A stretch of DNA of 64,000 nt from contig NZ_CP078077.1 in assembly GCF_023101185.1 (NCBI RefSeq), positions 2,757,630-2,821,629 of the forward strand, given 5' to 3'. The stretch's first letter is position 1; every line of letters starts with the position of its first letter. The position numbers and the translations under genes were made by a program. Source of the stretch: Microbacterium galbinum. Its GTDB lineage: Bacteria > Actinomycetota > Actinomycetes > Actinomycetales > Microbacteriaceae. Of the stretch, positions 9,244-18,687 are shown in pieces. The notes under the pieces are model-generated. The model was not told the DNA's origin. It saw nothing but the letters and a program-made list of their open reading frames with translations, and did not search any database.

Positions 9244-9293
9244 GCCACGAGCCTAGTTCGCGGCCGCGTCCTCGTGAGGTCGGGCCGAGACGA

Positions 9294-9299
9294 TACTCT
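9294..9299 (+). promoter_or_regulatory. -10 element TACTCT for leaderless dapA
   Basis: TACTCT followed by GG, six bases before the ATG at 9306, with no Shine-Dalgarno sequence. Confidence 0.6.
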
Positions 9300-9305
9300 G
9301 GTTGC

Positions 9306-10283
9306 ATGACGCACTCGGGCAACCCTTTCGGACAGGTTCTCGTCGCGCTCGTCACTCCGATGACGGCCGACGGCGAAGTCGACTGGCCCGCCGTCGAGAA
9401 GCACATCGATGACGTCATCACCGCCGGTGCTGACGGTGTCGTCGTGACGGGAACGACCGGCGAGACCTCGACTCTGACGGACCCCGAGAAGCTCAAGCTC
9501 GTCGAGATCGGCAAGTCCGTCTCCGCCGGTCGCGCCAAGATCATCACGGGAGGCGGGTCGAACGAGACCGCCCACGCGATCGAGCTGTACAAGGCGAGCG
9601 AGAAGGCCGGCGCCGACGGCATCATGATCGTCACGCCGTACTACAACAAGCCGACTCAGGCCGGCATCCTCACACACTTCCGTCTGGTGGCCGATGCCAC
9701 CGACCTGCCGGTGATCCTGTACGACATCCCCGGGCGCACCGGAGTGCCGATCAAGTACGAGACCATCCTCCGCCTGGCGAAGCACCCGAACATCCTCGCG
9801 GTCAAGGACGCCAAGGGCGACTTCTCCGAGGTGAGCCGAGTGCTCAACCAGACCGATCTCATGTACTTCTCGGGTGATGACGCGAACGTGCTCCCGCACC
9901 TCGCCATCGGCGCGACGGGCCTGATCGGTGTGACCGCGAACATCACCGCGACTCCCTACCGCACGATCGTCGACGCCGTGAACCGGGGCGATCTCGCCAC
10001 CGCGACCGCCGAGCACAAGCGTCTCGAGCCGCTCGTGCGCGCGGTGATGACCCACGTTCCCGGAACGGTCGCCGCCAAGTACATCCTCCACGGCCTCGGC
10101 CGGATCTCCAGCCCGCGCGTGCGCCTTCCGCTCGTCGGGCCGGAGGAGTGGGAGGCCGCACTCATCGAAGACGAGCTCGATCTCGTCGCCGGCGTCCCGG
10201 GCGCCGATTTCTCGAACTTCCGCCCCGACCGCAACGCGGCCGCCGGTGGTGCCCTGCCCAAGGTGCACGGCACGACGCGCTGA
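9306..10283 (+). CDS. dapA: 4-hydroxy-tetrahydrodipicolinate synthase
   Basis: 325 residues; condenses pyruvate with aspartate semialdehyde at the head of lysine/diaminopimelate synthesis. The (beta/alpha)8 barrel has the aldehyde-binding GTTGETSTL loop (about 45-55), the active-site Tyr in TPYYNKPTQAG, YDIPGRTGV and the Schiff-base Lys in LAVKDAKGD (about 170). The start was placed at 9306 because the family N-terminus and the -10 element agree on it. The C-terminus is extended by about 25 residues beyond the core. RNase J follows after 53 bases. Confidence 0.96.
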   Translation: MTHSGNPFGQVLVALVTPMTADGEVDWPAVEKHIDDVITAGADGVVVTGTTGETSTLTDPEKLKLVEIGKSVSAGRAKIITGGGSNETAHAIELYKASEKAGADGIMIVTPYYNKPTQAGILTHFRLVADATDLPVILYDIPGRTGVPIKYETILRLAKHPNILAVKDAKGDFSEVSRVLNQTDLMYFSGDDANVLPHLAIGATGLIGVTANITATPYRTIVDAVNRGDLATATAEHKRLEPLVRAVMTHVPGTVAAKYILHGLGRISSPRVRLPLVGPEEWEAALIEDELDLVAGVPGADFSNFRPDRNAAAGGALPKVHGTTR

Positions 10284-10336
10284 GTCGCGTCGCCATGAAC
10301 GAACGGACGCGCCGAGTGTCCGACTGAGGAGACAGC

Positions 10337-12013
10337 ATGTCCATTCCCCTGGCCGAACCGTCCGCTCTCGACGAAGGAACGCTGCGGGTCATCCCGATCG
10401 GCGGTCTCGGCGAGATCGGTCGGAACATGACGATGTTCGAGTACGACGGCAAGATCCTGATCGTCGACTGCGGTGTGCTCTTCCCCGAGGAGCACCAGCC
10501 CGGCGTCGATCTGATCCTCCCGGACTTCGAACCGATCCGCGACCGCCTCGACGACATCGTCGGCGTCGTGCTCACGCACGGGCACGAAGATCACATCGGC
10601 GCGGTTCCGTACCTCCTGCGCCTCAAGGGCGACATCCCCCTGATCGGGTCGGGTCTGACCCTGGCGCTCGTCGAGGCGAAGCTCAAAGAACACCGCATCA
10701 AGGCGTTCACGCTGACGGTCAAGGAAGGCCAACAGGAGAAGGTCGGCCCCTTCGATCTCGAGTTCGTGGCCGTGAACCACTCCATCCCCGACGCTCTGGC
10801 CGTCGCCATCCGCACGCCGGCGGGCATGGTGCTCGCCACCGGTGACTTCAAGATGGACCAGCTGCCGCTCGACGGACGCATCACCGATCTCCGCGCGTTC
10901 TCGCGCCTGGGGGAGGAAGGAGTCGACCTCTTTCTGGTGGACTCGACCAATGCGGATGTGCCGGGCTTCACCCCGACCGAGCGGTCGATCGGTCCGGTGC
11001 TCGACCAGGTGATCGGCAAGGCGCCGCGACGGGTGATCGTCGCGAGCTTCTCGAGCCATGTGCACCGCGTGCAGCAGGTCATCGACGCAGCGCACGCCCA
11101 CGGGCGGCGCGTGGCGTTCCTCGGCCGCAGCATGGTGCGCAACATGACCATCGCCGAGCAGCTCGGGTACCTGAAGGTGCCGGCCGGTGTGCTCATCGAC
11201 TTCAAGAAGGCGCGCGACCTCCCCGACGAGCAGATCGTCTACATGTCGACCGGTTCGCAGGGCGAGCCGATGGCGGTGCTCAGCCGCATGGCGAACATGG
11301 ATCACGCGATCGAGGTCAGCGAGGGCGACACCGTCATCCTCGCCTCGAGCCTCATCCCGGGCAACGAGAACGCCGTCTACCGCGTGATCGACGGCCTCAC
11401 CAAGCTCGGTGCGAACGTCGTGCACAAGGCGAACGCCCGCGTGCACGTCTCGGGACACGCCGCGGCGGGGGAGCTGCTCTACTGCTACAACATCCTCAAG
11501 CCCAAGAACGTGCTGCCGGTGCACGGCGAGTACCGTCACCTCATCGCGAACGCCAAGCTGGCGCAGGACACGGGGATCGCCGAGGAGCGCACGATCATCG
11601 CCTCCAACGGCACCGTCATCGACCTGCGCGACGGCGTGGCGTCGGTCGTCGGACAGCTCGACCTCGGCTTCGTGTACGTCGACGGCTCGACGGTCGGCGA
11701 GATCACGGATGCCGATCTCAAGGACCGTCGGATCCTGGGCGAGGAGGGCTTCATCTCGGTCATCGTGGTGGTGGATGCCGCGACCGGACGCATCATCTCC
11801 GGGCCGGAGATCCACGCGCGCGGTGTCGCCGAGGACGACTCGGTCTTCGACGACGTGACGCCGAAGATCGTCGCCGCGCTCAAGGAGGCCTCCGGCAACG
11901 GTGTGCGCGACACCCATGCGCTCTCTCAGGTCGTGCGTCGCACGATCGGCCGGTGGGTCAACCAGCGTCTGCGTCGCCGTCCGATGATCGTCCCTCTCGT
12001 GATCGAGGCGTGA
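10337..12013 (+). CDS. rnj: Ribonuclease J
   Basis: 558 residues of a metallo-beta-lactamase/beta-CASP ribonuclease that processes and degrades RNA with endo- and 5'-exonuclease activity. The metal motif LTHGHEDHIGA lies near residue 80, a second metal ligand region is VNHSIPDA, and the beta-CASP half includes SSHVHRVQQV and VHVSGHAAAGELL. The length matches family members. GAGGAGA stands before the ATG. The arrangement dapA-rnj-ftsK is conserved in actinobacteria. Confidence 0.95.
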   Translation: MSIPLAEPSALDEGTLRVIPIGGLGEIGRNMTMFEYDGKILIVDCGVLFPEEHQPGVDLILPDFEPIRDRLDDIVGVVLTHGHEDHIGAVPYLLRLKGDIPLIGSGLTLALVEAKLKEHRIKAFTLTVKEGQQEKVGPFDLEFVAVNHSIPDALAVAIRTPAGMVLATGDFKMDQLPLDGRITDLRAFSRLGEEGVDLFLVDSTNADVPGFTPTERSIGPVLDQVIGKAPRRVIVASFSSHVHRVQQVIDAAHAHGRRVAFLGRSMVRNMTIAEQLGYLKVPAGVLIDFKKARDLPDEQIVYMSTGSQGEPMAVLSRMANMDHAIEVSEGDTVILASSLIPGNENAVYRVIDGLTKLGANVVHKANARVHVSGHAAAGELLYCYNILKPKNVLPVHGEYRHLIANAKLAQDTGIAEERTIIASNGTVIDLRDGVASVVGQLDLGFVYVDGSTVGEITDADLKDRRILGEEGFISVIVVVDAATGRIISGPEIHARGVAEDDSVFDDVTPKIVAALKEASGNGVRDTHALSQVVRRTIGRWVNQRLRRRPMIVPLVIEA

Positions 12014-12080
12014 TCAGCGGGATCGGCTGAAAGCCGCGTCGATACGCGGGAATGTCGGCCGTGGGCCGTAACGTGAGGGC

Positions 12081-14846
12081 ATGGCCAGGAGTACGACCAA
12101 GTCCGAGCGCGCGTCCGGGAGCGCGCCGTCCCGCCCCTCGCGGCGGGCGGCTCCCCAAGCCTCGCCTGCGCCCAAGAAGCCGGCAGCGAAGAAGCCCGTC
12201 CCGAAGAAGTACATCGACGAGCTCGACAAGCCGCCGGTAGCGGTCCGGGCGTGGACGGGGCTCGCACACGGCGTGGGTGGGCTCTTCCGCGCCTTCGGCC
12301 CGGAGACGCTGGAGAAGGACGACCGTCGTGACGGCTTCCCGTTCCTGCTGGTTCTGCTGGCGATCCTCGGTGCGGTGAACGAGTGGTTCTTCATCGGCAA
12401 CGAGGTCGCCGCGAACATCAGTGCGTACTCGGTGGGGATGCTCGTCGGGCGGATCGCCTTCTTCATGCCGGTGCTCCTGCTCCTGCTCGCCGGTTGGCTG
12501 TTCCGCCATCCTTCCTCGGTGCACGACAACGGACGCATCGGAATCGGTTTCGGTCTCTTCGTGCTCGCCCTCGCGGGCATCAGCCATGTCGCCGCCGGTG
12601 CTCCGAACGGCGCGGGCGGGGTCACGCGACCGCAGCCGAGTCAGGGACCGACGGCTGTGAGTGAAGGCGGAGGCCTCGGTGGCTGGCTCGTCGGTGAGCC
12701 GCTCGCGCTGGTGCATCCCGCCGTGGCGTACGTCGTGCTCGGGCTCATCATCGTGCTGAGCATCCTCATCCTCACCAAGACGCCGCCCAACCGCATCGGG
12801 CGACGCCTCGGCGACCTCTACGCCTGGATGTTCGACGCCGAGCGCCCGGAGCCGAAGGCGGAGACGCCCGAGATCGACGATGCCGACAAGACCGACGACG
12901 AGAACGTCCTGCCCTGGTGGCGCCGCAACAAGAGCGGCCGCGAGGAGGACCCCGACGAGGGCACCCTCGGCTCCGACGACATCACTGCGCTCCTCTCGAC
13001 GGCGGAGCCGACCCCGGCATACGACCAGGCCGTCGTCGTCGAGAACCCGTACGACTCCGCCACCGAGGTTCTGTCCGATGTGCGCTCCGTCGCCGATTCC
13101 CTCGCCGAGCAGCAGACGACGGCCCTTCTCGACGACGATTCCGACACCGGTGAGGTGCCCGAGCTCCCGGGCCTCGACGGCTTCGGGACCGAGGGCCCGG
13201 GCGACCGCGGCCCCCAGGCGCCGGTCGCGCCGTACATCCTTCCGTCGCCGGGCCTCCTGGTCGAGGGACCGCCCCCGGTCATGCGCTCCGAGGCGACCGA
13301 CAAGGTGATCGAACAGATCACCAGCGTGCTCACGCAGTTCAAGGTCGACGCGAAGGTCACCGGCTTCTCGCGCGGACCGACGGTGACGCAGTACGAGGTC
13401 GAGGTGGGCCACGGCGTCAAGGTCGAGAAGATCCTGCAGCTGAGCAACAACTTCGCCTACGCCGTCGCCTCGAACGACGTGCGCATCCTCTCGCCGATCC
13501 CCGGTAAGAGCGCGATCGGTATCGAGATCCCGAACGCCGACAAGGAGATGGTCGCGCTCGGCGACGTGCTCCGCTCACCGGCCGCGCAGAAGAGCACGCA
13601 CCCGATGACGATCGGCGTGGGCAAGGACGTCGGCGGCAACATCGTCATCGCGAACCTGGCGAAGATGCCCCACCTCCTGGTCGCCGGTTCCACCGGTTCC
13701 GGAAAGTCCAGCTTCGTGAACTCGATGATCACGAGCCTGCTGATGCGTGCGCGCCCGGCGGACGTGCGCATGGTGCTGATCGACCCGAAGCGCGTCGAGC
13801 TCACCAGCTACGCGGGCGTGCCGCACCTGATCACTCCGATCATCACCAACCCGAAGAAGGCGGCCGAGGCGCTGCAGTGGGTCGTCAAGGAGATGGACAT
13901 GCGGTACGACGACCTCGCGTCGTTCGGATTCCGTCACATCGACGACTTCAACCGCGCGGTGCGCGCCGGCGAGGTCGAGGTACCCGTCGGCAGCGAGCGC
14001 GTGCTCAAGCCGTATCCGTACCTCCTCGTCGTGGTCGATGAGCTCGCCGACCTCATGATGGTCGCTCCGCGCGACGTCGAGGACTCGATCGTGCGCATCA
14101 CCCAGCTCGCCCGTGCATCTGGTATCCACCTGGTCCTCGCGACCCAGCGCCCGAGCGTCGACGTGGTGACCGGCCTGATCAAGGCCAACGTACCTTCCCG
14201 CCTCGCGTTCGCGGTGACGAGCGTCACCGACAGCCGCGTGATCCTCGACAGCCCGGGTGCCGACAAGCTCATCGGACAGGGTGACGCGCTGTTCTCGCCG
14301 ATGGGTTCCTCGAAGCCGTTCCGTCTGCAGGGCGCGTGGGTCGACGAGAAGGAGATCGACGCGGTCGTCAAGCACGTGACGCGACAGGCCCGGCCCGAGT
14401 ACCGCAACGACGTCCAGGAGGCGCTGGAGCCGCGCAAGAAGGAGGTCGACGAAGACATCGGCGACGACCTCGAGCTGCTGTTGGCCGCCGCCGAGCTGGT
14501 CGTCTCCTCGCAGTTCGGTTCGACCTCGATGCTGCAGCGCAAGCTCCGCGTCGGCTTCGCCAAGGCCGGACGCCTGATGGATCTGCTCGAGTCGCGCGAG
14601 ATCGTCGGCCCGTCCGAGGGTTCCAAGGCTCGTGACGTGCTCGTCACGGCGGAGCAGCTCGGGGGAGTGATGGCGAAGCTGCGCGGTGAGGATGTTCCCG
14701 CAGCGCCCAGCGCGGCACCGGCGGCTCCCGCCCCGGCACCGGCGGCGGCGATGGCCTCCGATCCTCTTGACGCGCAGTTCGAGGGTCTTCCCGTCGTCGA
14801 GGCCGAGGGCGATGAAGATGCCTGGGGCCTGACGGGACGCGACTGA
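12081..14846 (+). CDS. ftsK: DNA translocase FtsK/SpoIIIE
   Basis: 921 residues. A basic, Lys/Pro/Ala-rich N-terminus is followed by about four transmembrane helices (residues about 90-235), an acidic linker (about 250-390), and the RecA-like motor with Walker [12 protein letters not shown] (about 536-546) and Walker [16 protein letters not shown]-terminal gamma winged helix (about 800-860, [23 protein letters not shown]) recognises chromosome orientation sequences. It pumps DNA through the closing septum during division. Its last base is the first base of the pgsA start codon (TGATG), so the two are translationally coupled. Confidence 0.96.
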   Translation: MARSTTKSERASGSAPSRPSRRAAPQASPAPKKPAAKKPVPKKYIDELDKPPVAVRAWTGLAHGVGGLFRAFGPETLEKDDRRDGFPFLLVLLAILGAVNEWFFIGNEVAANISAYSVGMLVGRIAFFMPVLLLLLAGWLFRHPSSVHDNGRIGIGFGLFVLALAGISHVAAGAPNGAGGVTRPQPSQGPTAVSEGGGLGGWLVGEPLALVHPAVAYVVLGLIIVLSILILTKTPPNRIGRRLGDLYAWMFDAERPEPKAETPEIDDADKTDDENVLPWWRRNKSGREEDPDEGTLGSDDITALLSTAEPTPAYDQAVVVENPYDSATEVLSDVRSVADSLAEQQTTALLDDDSDTGEVPELPGLDGFGTEGPGDRGPQAPVAPYILPSPGLLVEGPPPVMRSEATDKVIEQITSVLTQFKVDAKVTGFSRGPTVTQYEVEVGHGVKVEKILQLSNNFAYAVASNDVRILSPIPGKSAIGIEIPNADKEMVALGDVLRSPAAQKSTHPMTIGVGKDVGGNIVIANLAKMPHLLVAGSTGSGKSSFVNSMITSLLMRARPADVRMVLIDPKRVELTSYAGVPHLITPIITNPKKAAEALQWVVKEMDMRYDDLASFGFRHIDDFNRAVRAGEVEVPVGSERVLKPYPYLLVVVDELADLMMVAPRDVEDSIVRITQLARASGIHLVLATQRPSVDVVTGLIKANVPSRLAFAVTSVTDSRVILDSPGADKLIGQGDALFSPMGSSKPFRLQGAWVDEKEIDAVVKHVTRQARPEYRNDVQEALEPRKKEVDEDIGDDLELLLAAAELVVSSQFGSTSMLQRKLRVGFAKAGRLMDLLESREIVGPSEGSKARDVLVTAEQLGGVMAKLRGEDVPAAPSAAPAAPAPAPAAAMASDPLDAQFEGLPVVEAEGDEDAWGLTGRD

Positions 14847-15421
14847 TGGCGATTCCTCGGCAGCTGCCCAACGCGATCACCATCGCGCGCATCCCGCTCG
14901 CGGTGGTGTTCTTCGTCCTGCTCCTGCTCGGAGGTACCTACGGGGTTCCCGATCTCGCGCTGCGCTGGACTGCGGCCATCCTGTTCATCTTCGCCATCTC
15001 GACCGACTGGGTCGACGGCTACCTCGCCCGCCGCTACGAGATCGTCAGCGATTTCGGCAAGCTCTGGGATCCGATCGCCGACAAGCTGTTGACGGGGGCC
15101 GGTTTCATCGGACTCGCGATCCTCGGCGAGGTGTCCTGGTGGATCGTTGCGATCATCCTTGTTCGCGAGTGGGGCATCACGATCCATCGCCTGATGATCG
15201 TCAACGAGCACGTTGTCGCGGCGGCATGGATGGGCAAGGTGAAGACCGCCGTGCAGGGTGTCGCTCTGGCCTGGGCGCTGATGCCTCTGCACGTGGTGAT
15301 CGGCCTTCCCGCCTGGACCCTCATCACCTTCGTGCTCATGCTCGTGGTGCTGGTGCTGACCATCTGGAGTGGGATCGACTACGTCGTCGCCCAGGTGCGC
15401 GGAGCGCGTCGGAGCCGATGA
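14846..15421 (+). CDS. pgsA: CDP-diacylglycerol--glycerol-3-phosphate 3-phosphatidyltransferase
   Basis: 191 residues and about five to six membrane helices. The CDP-alcohol phosphotransferase signature D-x2-DG-x2-AR-x8-G-x3-D-x3-D is complete in DWVDGYLARRYEIVSDFGKL followed by WDPIADK. It makes phosphatidylglycerol phosphate for membrane lipids. The specificity call rests on the [20 protein letters not shown]-terminus and on the ftsK-pgsA-cinA-clgR gene order. It overlaps both neighbours (TGATG, ATGA). Confidence 0.92.
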   Translation: MAIPRQLPNAITIARIPLAVVFFVLLLLGGTYGVPDLALRWTAAILFIFAISTDWVDGYLARRYEIVSDFGKLWDPIADKLLTGAGFIGLAILGEVSWWIVAIILVREWGITIHRLMIVNEHVVAAAWMGKVKTAVQGVALAWALMPLHVVIGLPAWTLITFVLMLVVLVLTIWSGIDYVVAQVRGARRSR

Positions 15422-15903
15422 CCGACCTCGCGGCATCCGTGGTCGAGACGCTCGGGCGTCGCGGCTGGACACTCGGCGTGGCGGAATCGCTCACGGGCGG
15501 GGCATTGATCGCCGAACTCGTCGGCGTGCCGGGTGCGTCCTCCGTGGTTCTCGGCGGAGTGGTGGCGTACGCGACGCCGGTCAAGCACACCCTCCTCGGC
15601 GTGGACGAGTCGCTCCTCGACCGTGAGGGTCCGGTGCATCCCGAGGTCGCGCGGCAGATGGCTCGGGGCGTTCGGCGCGCTGTGAGCGTGGACGACATCG
15701 ACGCGGCGGTCGGCGTCGCGACGACGGGAATCGCCGGCCCCATCTCGCCCGATGGGCAACCGGTCGGAACCGTGCACATCGCCGTCGCCACGCCGGAGCG
15801 CGTCGAGGCGCGATCGTTCCTCTTCCCGGGTGACCGGAATCGGATCCGGTCGGCGTCCGTTCGAGCCGCCCTCGAGATGCTCCGAGAAATGTGCCGGGAA
15901 TAG
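15418..15903 (+). CDS. CinA C-terminal domain protein (nicotinamide-nucleotide amidase type)
   Basis: 161 residues made only of the CinA C-terminal (PncC-like) domain: AESLTGGALIAELV, SSVVLGGVVAYATPVKH, and VATTGIAGPISPDGQPVGTVHIAV. Members of this domain deamidate nicotinamide mononucleotide. There is no N-terminal molybdopterin-like domain, the common form in actinobacteria. The start overlaps pgsA by four bases. The gene stops 141 bases before the ClgR-type regulator. Confidence 0.9.
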   Translation: MTDLAASVVETLGRRGWTLGVAESLTGGALIAELVGVPGASSVVLGGVVAYATPVKHTLLGVDESLLDREGPVHPEVARQMARGVRRAVSVDDIDAAVGVATTGIAGPISPDGQPVGTVHIAVATPERVEARSFLFPGDRNRIRSASVRAALEMLREMCRE

Positions 15904-15987
15904 TCGCCGTCGCGACGAGGTTATTGATTTCGTGCTCACACTCAAACCACAGAGTGCAGTTGTAGATTTTATGAAGGTCGGCGAGGT

Positions 15988-15993
15988 TATACT
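15988..15993 (+). promoter_or_regulatory. -10 element TATACT for the clgR-type regulator
   Basis: TATACT followed by GG, in a locally AT-rich intergenic stretch, 51 bases before the ATG at 16045. No convincing -35 at 16-18 bp. A 10-bp palindrome, CGTCGCGACG, lies near 15908 and could be an operator, but I cannot assign it. Confidence 0.55.
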
Positions 15994-16044
15994 GGCCATC
16001 ACTTCGGGGGAGACTCCGAGAAACCGATTGGGGAGGAGGTTCCG

Positions 16045-16353
16045 ATGATTCTTGTACGACAGGAAATCGGCGATGTGCTGAGGGACTTCCGTCTGCAGAA
16101 GGGGCGCACCCTTCGGCAGGTCGCGAGCAAGGCTTCCGTGGCGCTCGGCTATCTGAGCGAAGTGGAGCGCGGTCAGAAGGAAGCGTCGAGCGAGATCCTC
16201 GCATCCGTCGCTGATGCGCTCGACGTCCCCATCTCCACCATCATGCGCGAGGTCGGAGATCGCATCTCCGTGCTCGAGGGCATCCAGGTGTTCCCTGACG
16301 TCGTTCCCGACGATCTGGTCGCCTCGATCGAGCCCGAGCTCTCGCTCCACTGA
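16045..16353 (+). CDS. clgR: XRE-family regulator, ClgR-like
   Basis: 102 residues with a Cro/C1-type helix-turn-helix (about 8-65): IGDVLRDFRLQKGRTLRQVASKASVALGYLSEVERGQKEAS. In actinobacteria, proteins of this size between pgsA/cinA and recA are ClgR, the activator of Clp protease genes, and the tail (VPDDLVASIEPELSLH) is short as in that family. GGAGGAGG precedes the ATG by six bases. The symbol rests on motif plus gene order, not on a search. Confidence 0.82.
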   Translation: MILVRQEIGDVLRDFRLQKGRTLRQVASKASVALGYLSEVERGQKEASSEILASVADALDVPISTIMREVGDRISVLEGIQVFPDVVPDDLVASIEPELSLH

Positions 16354-16377
16354 TCCGACGCACCCCGTCGTTGCGCG

Positions 16378-16602
16378 ATGCGTCGAAGTGAGTTCCTGCG
16401 TGCCGTCGAGGACGAGTTCCCCGGACGCACGTCGTCGTTGTTGAATGATCTGGTGCTGACCCCACTCGCGGGTCGCACCGCGAAAGAGGCGCTGGCAGCG
16501 GGGATTCCGCCGCGAGAGATATGGTTCGCGCTCTGCGACGAGATGGAAGTGCCCGAGAACCGACGGCACGGCGCCGGTCGGCTGGAGCCGCGTCAGCGCT
16601 GA
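16378..16602 (+). CDS. DUF3046 family protein
   Basis: 74 residues. It matches the pattern of DUF3046: MRRSEFLRAVEDEF at the start, then LAGRTAKEALAAG and REIWFALCDEMEVP. This small family is found immediately upstream of recA in many actinobacteria, as here. The function is not known. It starts 24 bases after the clgR stop, so it probably shares that transcript. Confidence 0.82.
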   Translation: MRRSEFLRAVEDEFPGRTSSLLNDLVLTPLAGRTAKEALAAGIPPREIWFALCDEMEVPENRRHGAGRLEPRQR

Positions 16603-16657
16603 GTTCGCGCATGCGTTCGATCGATGTCGAGATCGGATGCCGGGATCCGGCGTGTCG

Positions 16658-16673
16658 TCGAATATTCGTTCGA
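16658..16673 (+). promoter_or_regulatory. LexA (SOS) box upstream of recA
   Basis: TCGAATATTCGTTCGA matches the actinobacterial LexA consensus TCGAAC-N4-GTTCGA at 11 of the 12 arm positions. A TAGTCT hexamer at 16682-16687 could be the -10 of a LexA-controlled recA promoter, placing the box over the -35 region. The start codon of recA is about 200 bases downstream. Confidence 0.75.
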
Positions 16674-16871
16674 AGCGGGCGTAGTCTTCTGCACAGTGGT
16701 TCAGACGCTCGTGTTCTCCACTGTTCGTGTGACTCGACGACGCAATGTCGGAGGCTCCTCGTACGGTGAAGACATGGCCACCGAGCCATACGCCTTGTCG
16801 GAGAGTTGCTTCCAGCCGGAAGCGCCGCGACAGCCTACAGGCGGCACCACGCGAAGCAGAAGGAGCACGAC

Positions 16872-17921
16872 ATGCCATCTCCCGCCGACCGCGAGAAGTC
16901 CCTCGAGACCGCACTCGCCCAGATCGACCGCCAGTTCGGAAAGGGCTCGGTCATGCGGCTGGGCAGCGACGAGCGCGCACCCGTCGCGGTCATCCCCACC
17001 GGCTCCATCGCCCTCGACGTCGCTCTCGGCGTTGGAGGCCTCCCGCGTGGCCGCATCGTCGAGATCTACGGCCCGGAGTCCTCGGGTAAGACCACGCTCA
17101 CGCTGCACGCGATCGCCAACGCCCAGCGCGCCGGCGGTATCGCGGCGTTCATCGACGCCGAGCACGCGCTCGACCCCGATTACGCCGCCAAGCTCGGCGT
17201 CGACATCGACGCCCTGCTCGTATCGCAGCCCGACACGGGGGAGCAGGCGCTCGAGATCGCCGACATGCTCGTGCGCTCCGGCGCCATCGATCTGATCGTC
17301 ATCGACTCCGTGGCAGCGCTCGTGCCCCGCGCCGAGATCGAAGGTGAGATGGGCGACTCGCACGTGGGTCTGCAGGCGCGACTGATGTCGCAGGCGCTTC
17401 GCAAGCTCACCGGTGGTCTGAACCAGACCAACACCACGATGATCTTCATCAACCAGCTGCGCGAGAAGATCGGTGTGTTCTTCGGCTCTCCCGAAACGAC
17501 CGCCGGTGGTAAGGCGCTCAAGTTCTATGCATCGGTTCGCCTCGATATCCGTCGTATCGAGACCCTGAAGGACGGCACCGACGCGGTGGGTAACCGTACC
17601 CGTGTCAAGGTCGTCAAGAACAAGATGGCCCCGCCCTTCAAGCAGGCGGAGTTCGACATCCTCTACGGAGTGGGTATCTCGCGCGAGGGTAGCCTGATCG
17701 ACTTCGGCGTCGAGCACGGAATCGTCAAGAAGTCGGGGTCGTGGTACACCTACGACGGCGATCAGCTCGGCCAGGGCAAGGAGAACGCCCGCACGTTCCT
17801 GCTGAACAACACCGACGTGGCGCTCGCCATCGAGACGCAGATCCTGCAGAAGCTTGGCATCGGCGGTGCATCCGCTCCCGCTGCTCCGGCAGATGAGCTC
17901 GCCGAGCGTCGACCGGCCTGA
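16872..17921 (+). CDS. recA: Recombinase RecA
   Basis: 349 residues; binds single-stranded DNA, drives strand exchange and triggers LexA self-cleavage. Walker A is GPESSGKTT (about 70-78), [22 protein letters not shown] carries Walker B and loop L1, and [21 protein letters not shown] with [17 protein letters not shown] covers L2 and the core. AAGGAG stands before the ATG at 16872. No intein interrupts it. SOS control is indicated by the LexA box at 16658. recX follows two bases after the stop. Confidence 0.98.
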   Translation: MPSPADREKSLETALAQIDRQFGKGSVMRLGSDERAPVAVIPTGSIALDVALGVGGLPRGRIVEIYGPESSGKTTLTLHAIANAQRAGGIAAFIDAEHALDPDYAAKLGVDIDALLVSQPDTGEQALEIADMLVRSGAIDLIVIDSVAALVPRAEIEGEMGDSHVGLQARLMSQALRKLTGGLNQTNTTMIFINQLREKIGVFFGSPETTAGGKALKFYASVRLDIRRIETLKDGTDAVGNRTRVKVVKNKMAPPFKQAEFDILYGVGISREGSLIDFGVEHGIVKKSGSWYTYDGDQLGQGKENARTFLLNNTDVALAIETQILQKLGIGGASAPAAPADELAERRPA

Positions 17922-17923
17922 TC

Positions 17924-18640
17924 ATGAACGGTGAGAACGGGGGCGGTCCGCATCAGGACATCGGGCGGATCGCCCCCGTCATCCCTCTTTTCGGAGCGCG
18001 GGGCGTCACCCCGCCGACCGCGACCGCGAAGACTCCCGATACGGCGGTGGAGCCACGCGCTCCAGTATCCGCTTCCGTCTCAGTCGTCTCGTTCGTCGAC
18101 GACCGAATCGCCGGCGACGATGCGCTGGACCCGGTCGAGGTTCGAAAAGCGGCCGAAGAGAGTCTGGTGCGCAAGCTCCGTACTCGATCGCTGTCGGTCT
18201 CCGAAGCCCGGCAGGTCTTGAGGACTCACGGGCTCGATGGCACACAGATCGACGACGTCATCGACGACTTCCTCCGGCGCCGGTATCTCGACGATCAGGA
18301 GCTCGCGCAGATGCTCGTGGCCGCGGGGGTCGATCGCAAGGGCCAGGGTCGCGTCGCCATCTCCCGCTCGCTCTCGCAGCGCGGGATCCCGCGCGACGTG
18401 ATCGCCGCAGCGCTCGACGAACTGCCGGACGACGACGCGGAGCGCGCGCTGGACTTCGCTCGCACCAAGGCCCGCTCGCTCAGCCGCCTCGACCACGACA
18501 CCGCTCTCCGGCGTCTGCTCGGACAGCTCGCTCGTCGTGGGTACGGCGGATCCGTCGCGACGAACGCGGCGAAGACGGCGTTGAACGAGGCATCGTTCGG
18601 GACGAAGAGCTCTGGCGTGCGCTTCGTCGAGTCGGACTGA
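17924..18640 (+). CDS. recX: Regulatory protein RecX
   Basis: 238 residues. The first 75 or so are a low-complexity Pro/Ala/Val-rich extension; the RecX helical repeats begin near residue 80 ([58 protein letters not shown]). RecX binds RecA filaments and limits their activity. It follows recA by two bases and must be co-transcribed with it. The long N-terminal extension is common in actinobacteria but its role is unclear. Confidence 0.92.
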   Translation: MNGENGGGPHQDIGRIAPVIPLFGARGVTPPTATAKTPDTAVEPRAPVSASVSVVSFVDDRIAGDDALDPVEVRKAAEESLVRKLRTRSLSVSEARQVLRTHGLDGTQIDDVIDDFLRRRYLDDQELAQMLVAAGVDRKGQGRVAISRSLSQRGIPRDVIAAALDELPDDDAERALDFARTKARSLSRLDHDTALRRLLGQLARRGYGGSVATNAAKTALNEASFGTKSSGVRFVESD

Positions 18641-18672
18641 CGCGTCAGCCCGGAGGAGCCGTCTCCCGCTCG

Positions 18673-18678
18673 TACAAT
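18673..18678 (+). promoter_or_regulatory. -10 element TACAAT for miaB
   Basis: TACAAT followed by GG, nine bases before the ATG at 18688. GGAGAG also stands in the gap, so the message may be leaderless or carry a very short leader. Confidence 0.55.
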
Positions 18679-18687
18679 GGAGAGATC

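Noticed and set aside
16872-17921. Intein in recA
   Set aside because: The gene is 349 codons with all motifs contiguous, unlike the intein-split recA of some mycobacteria.
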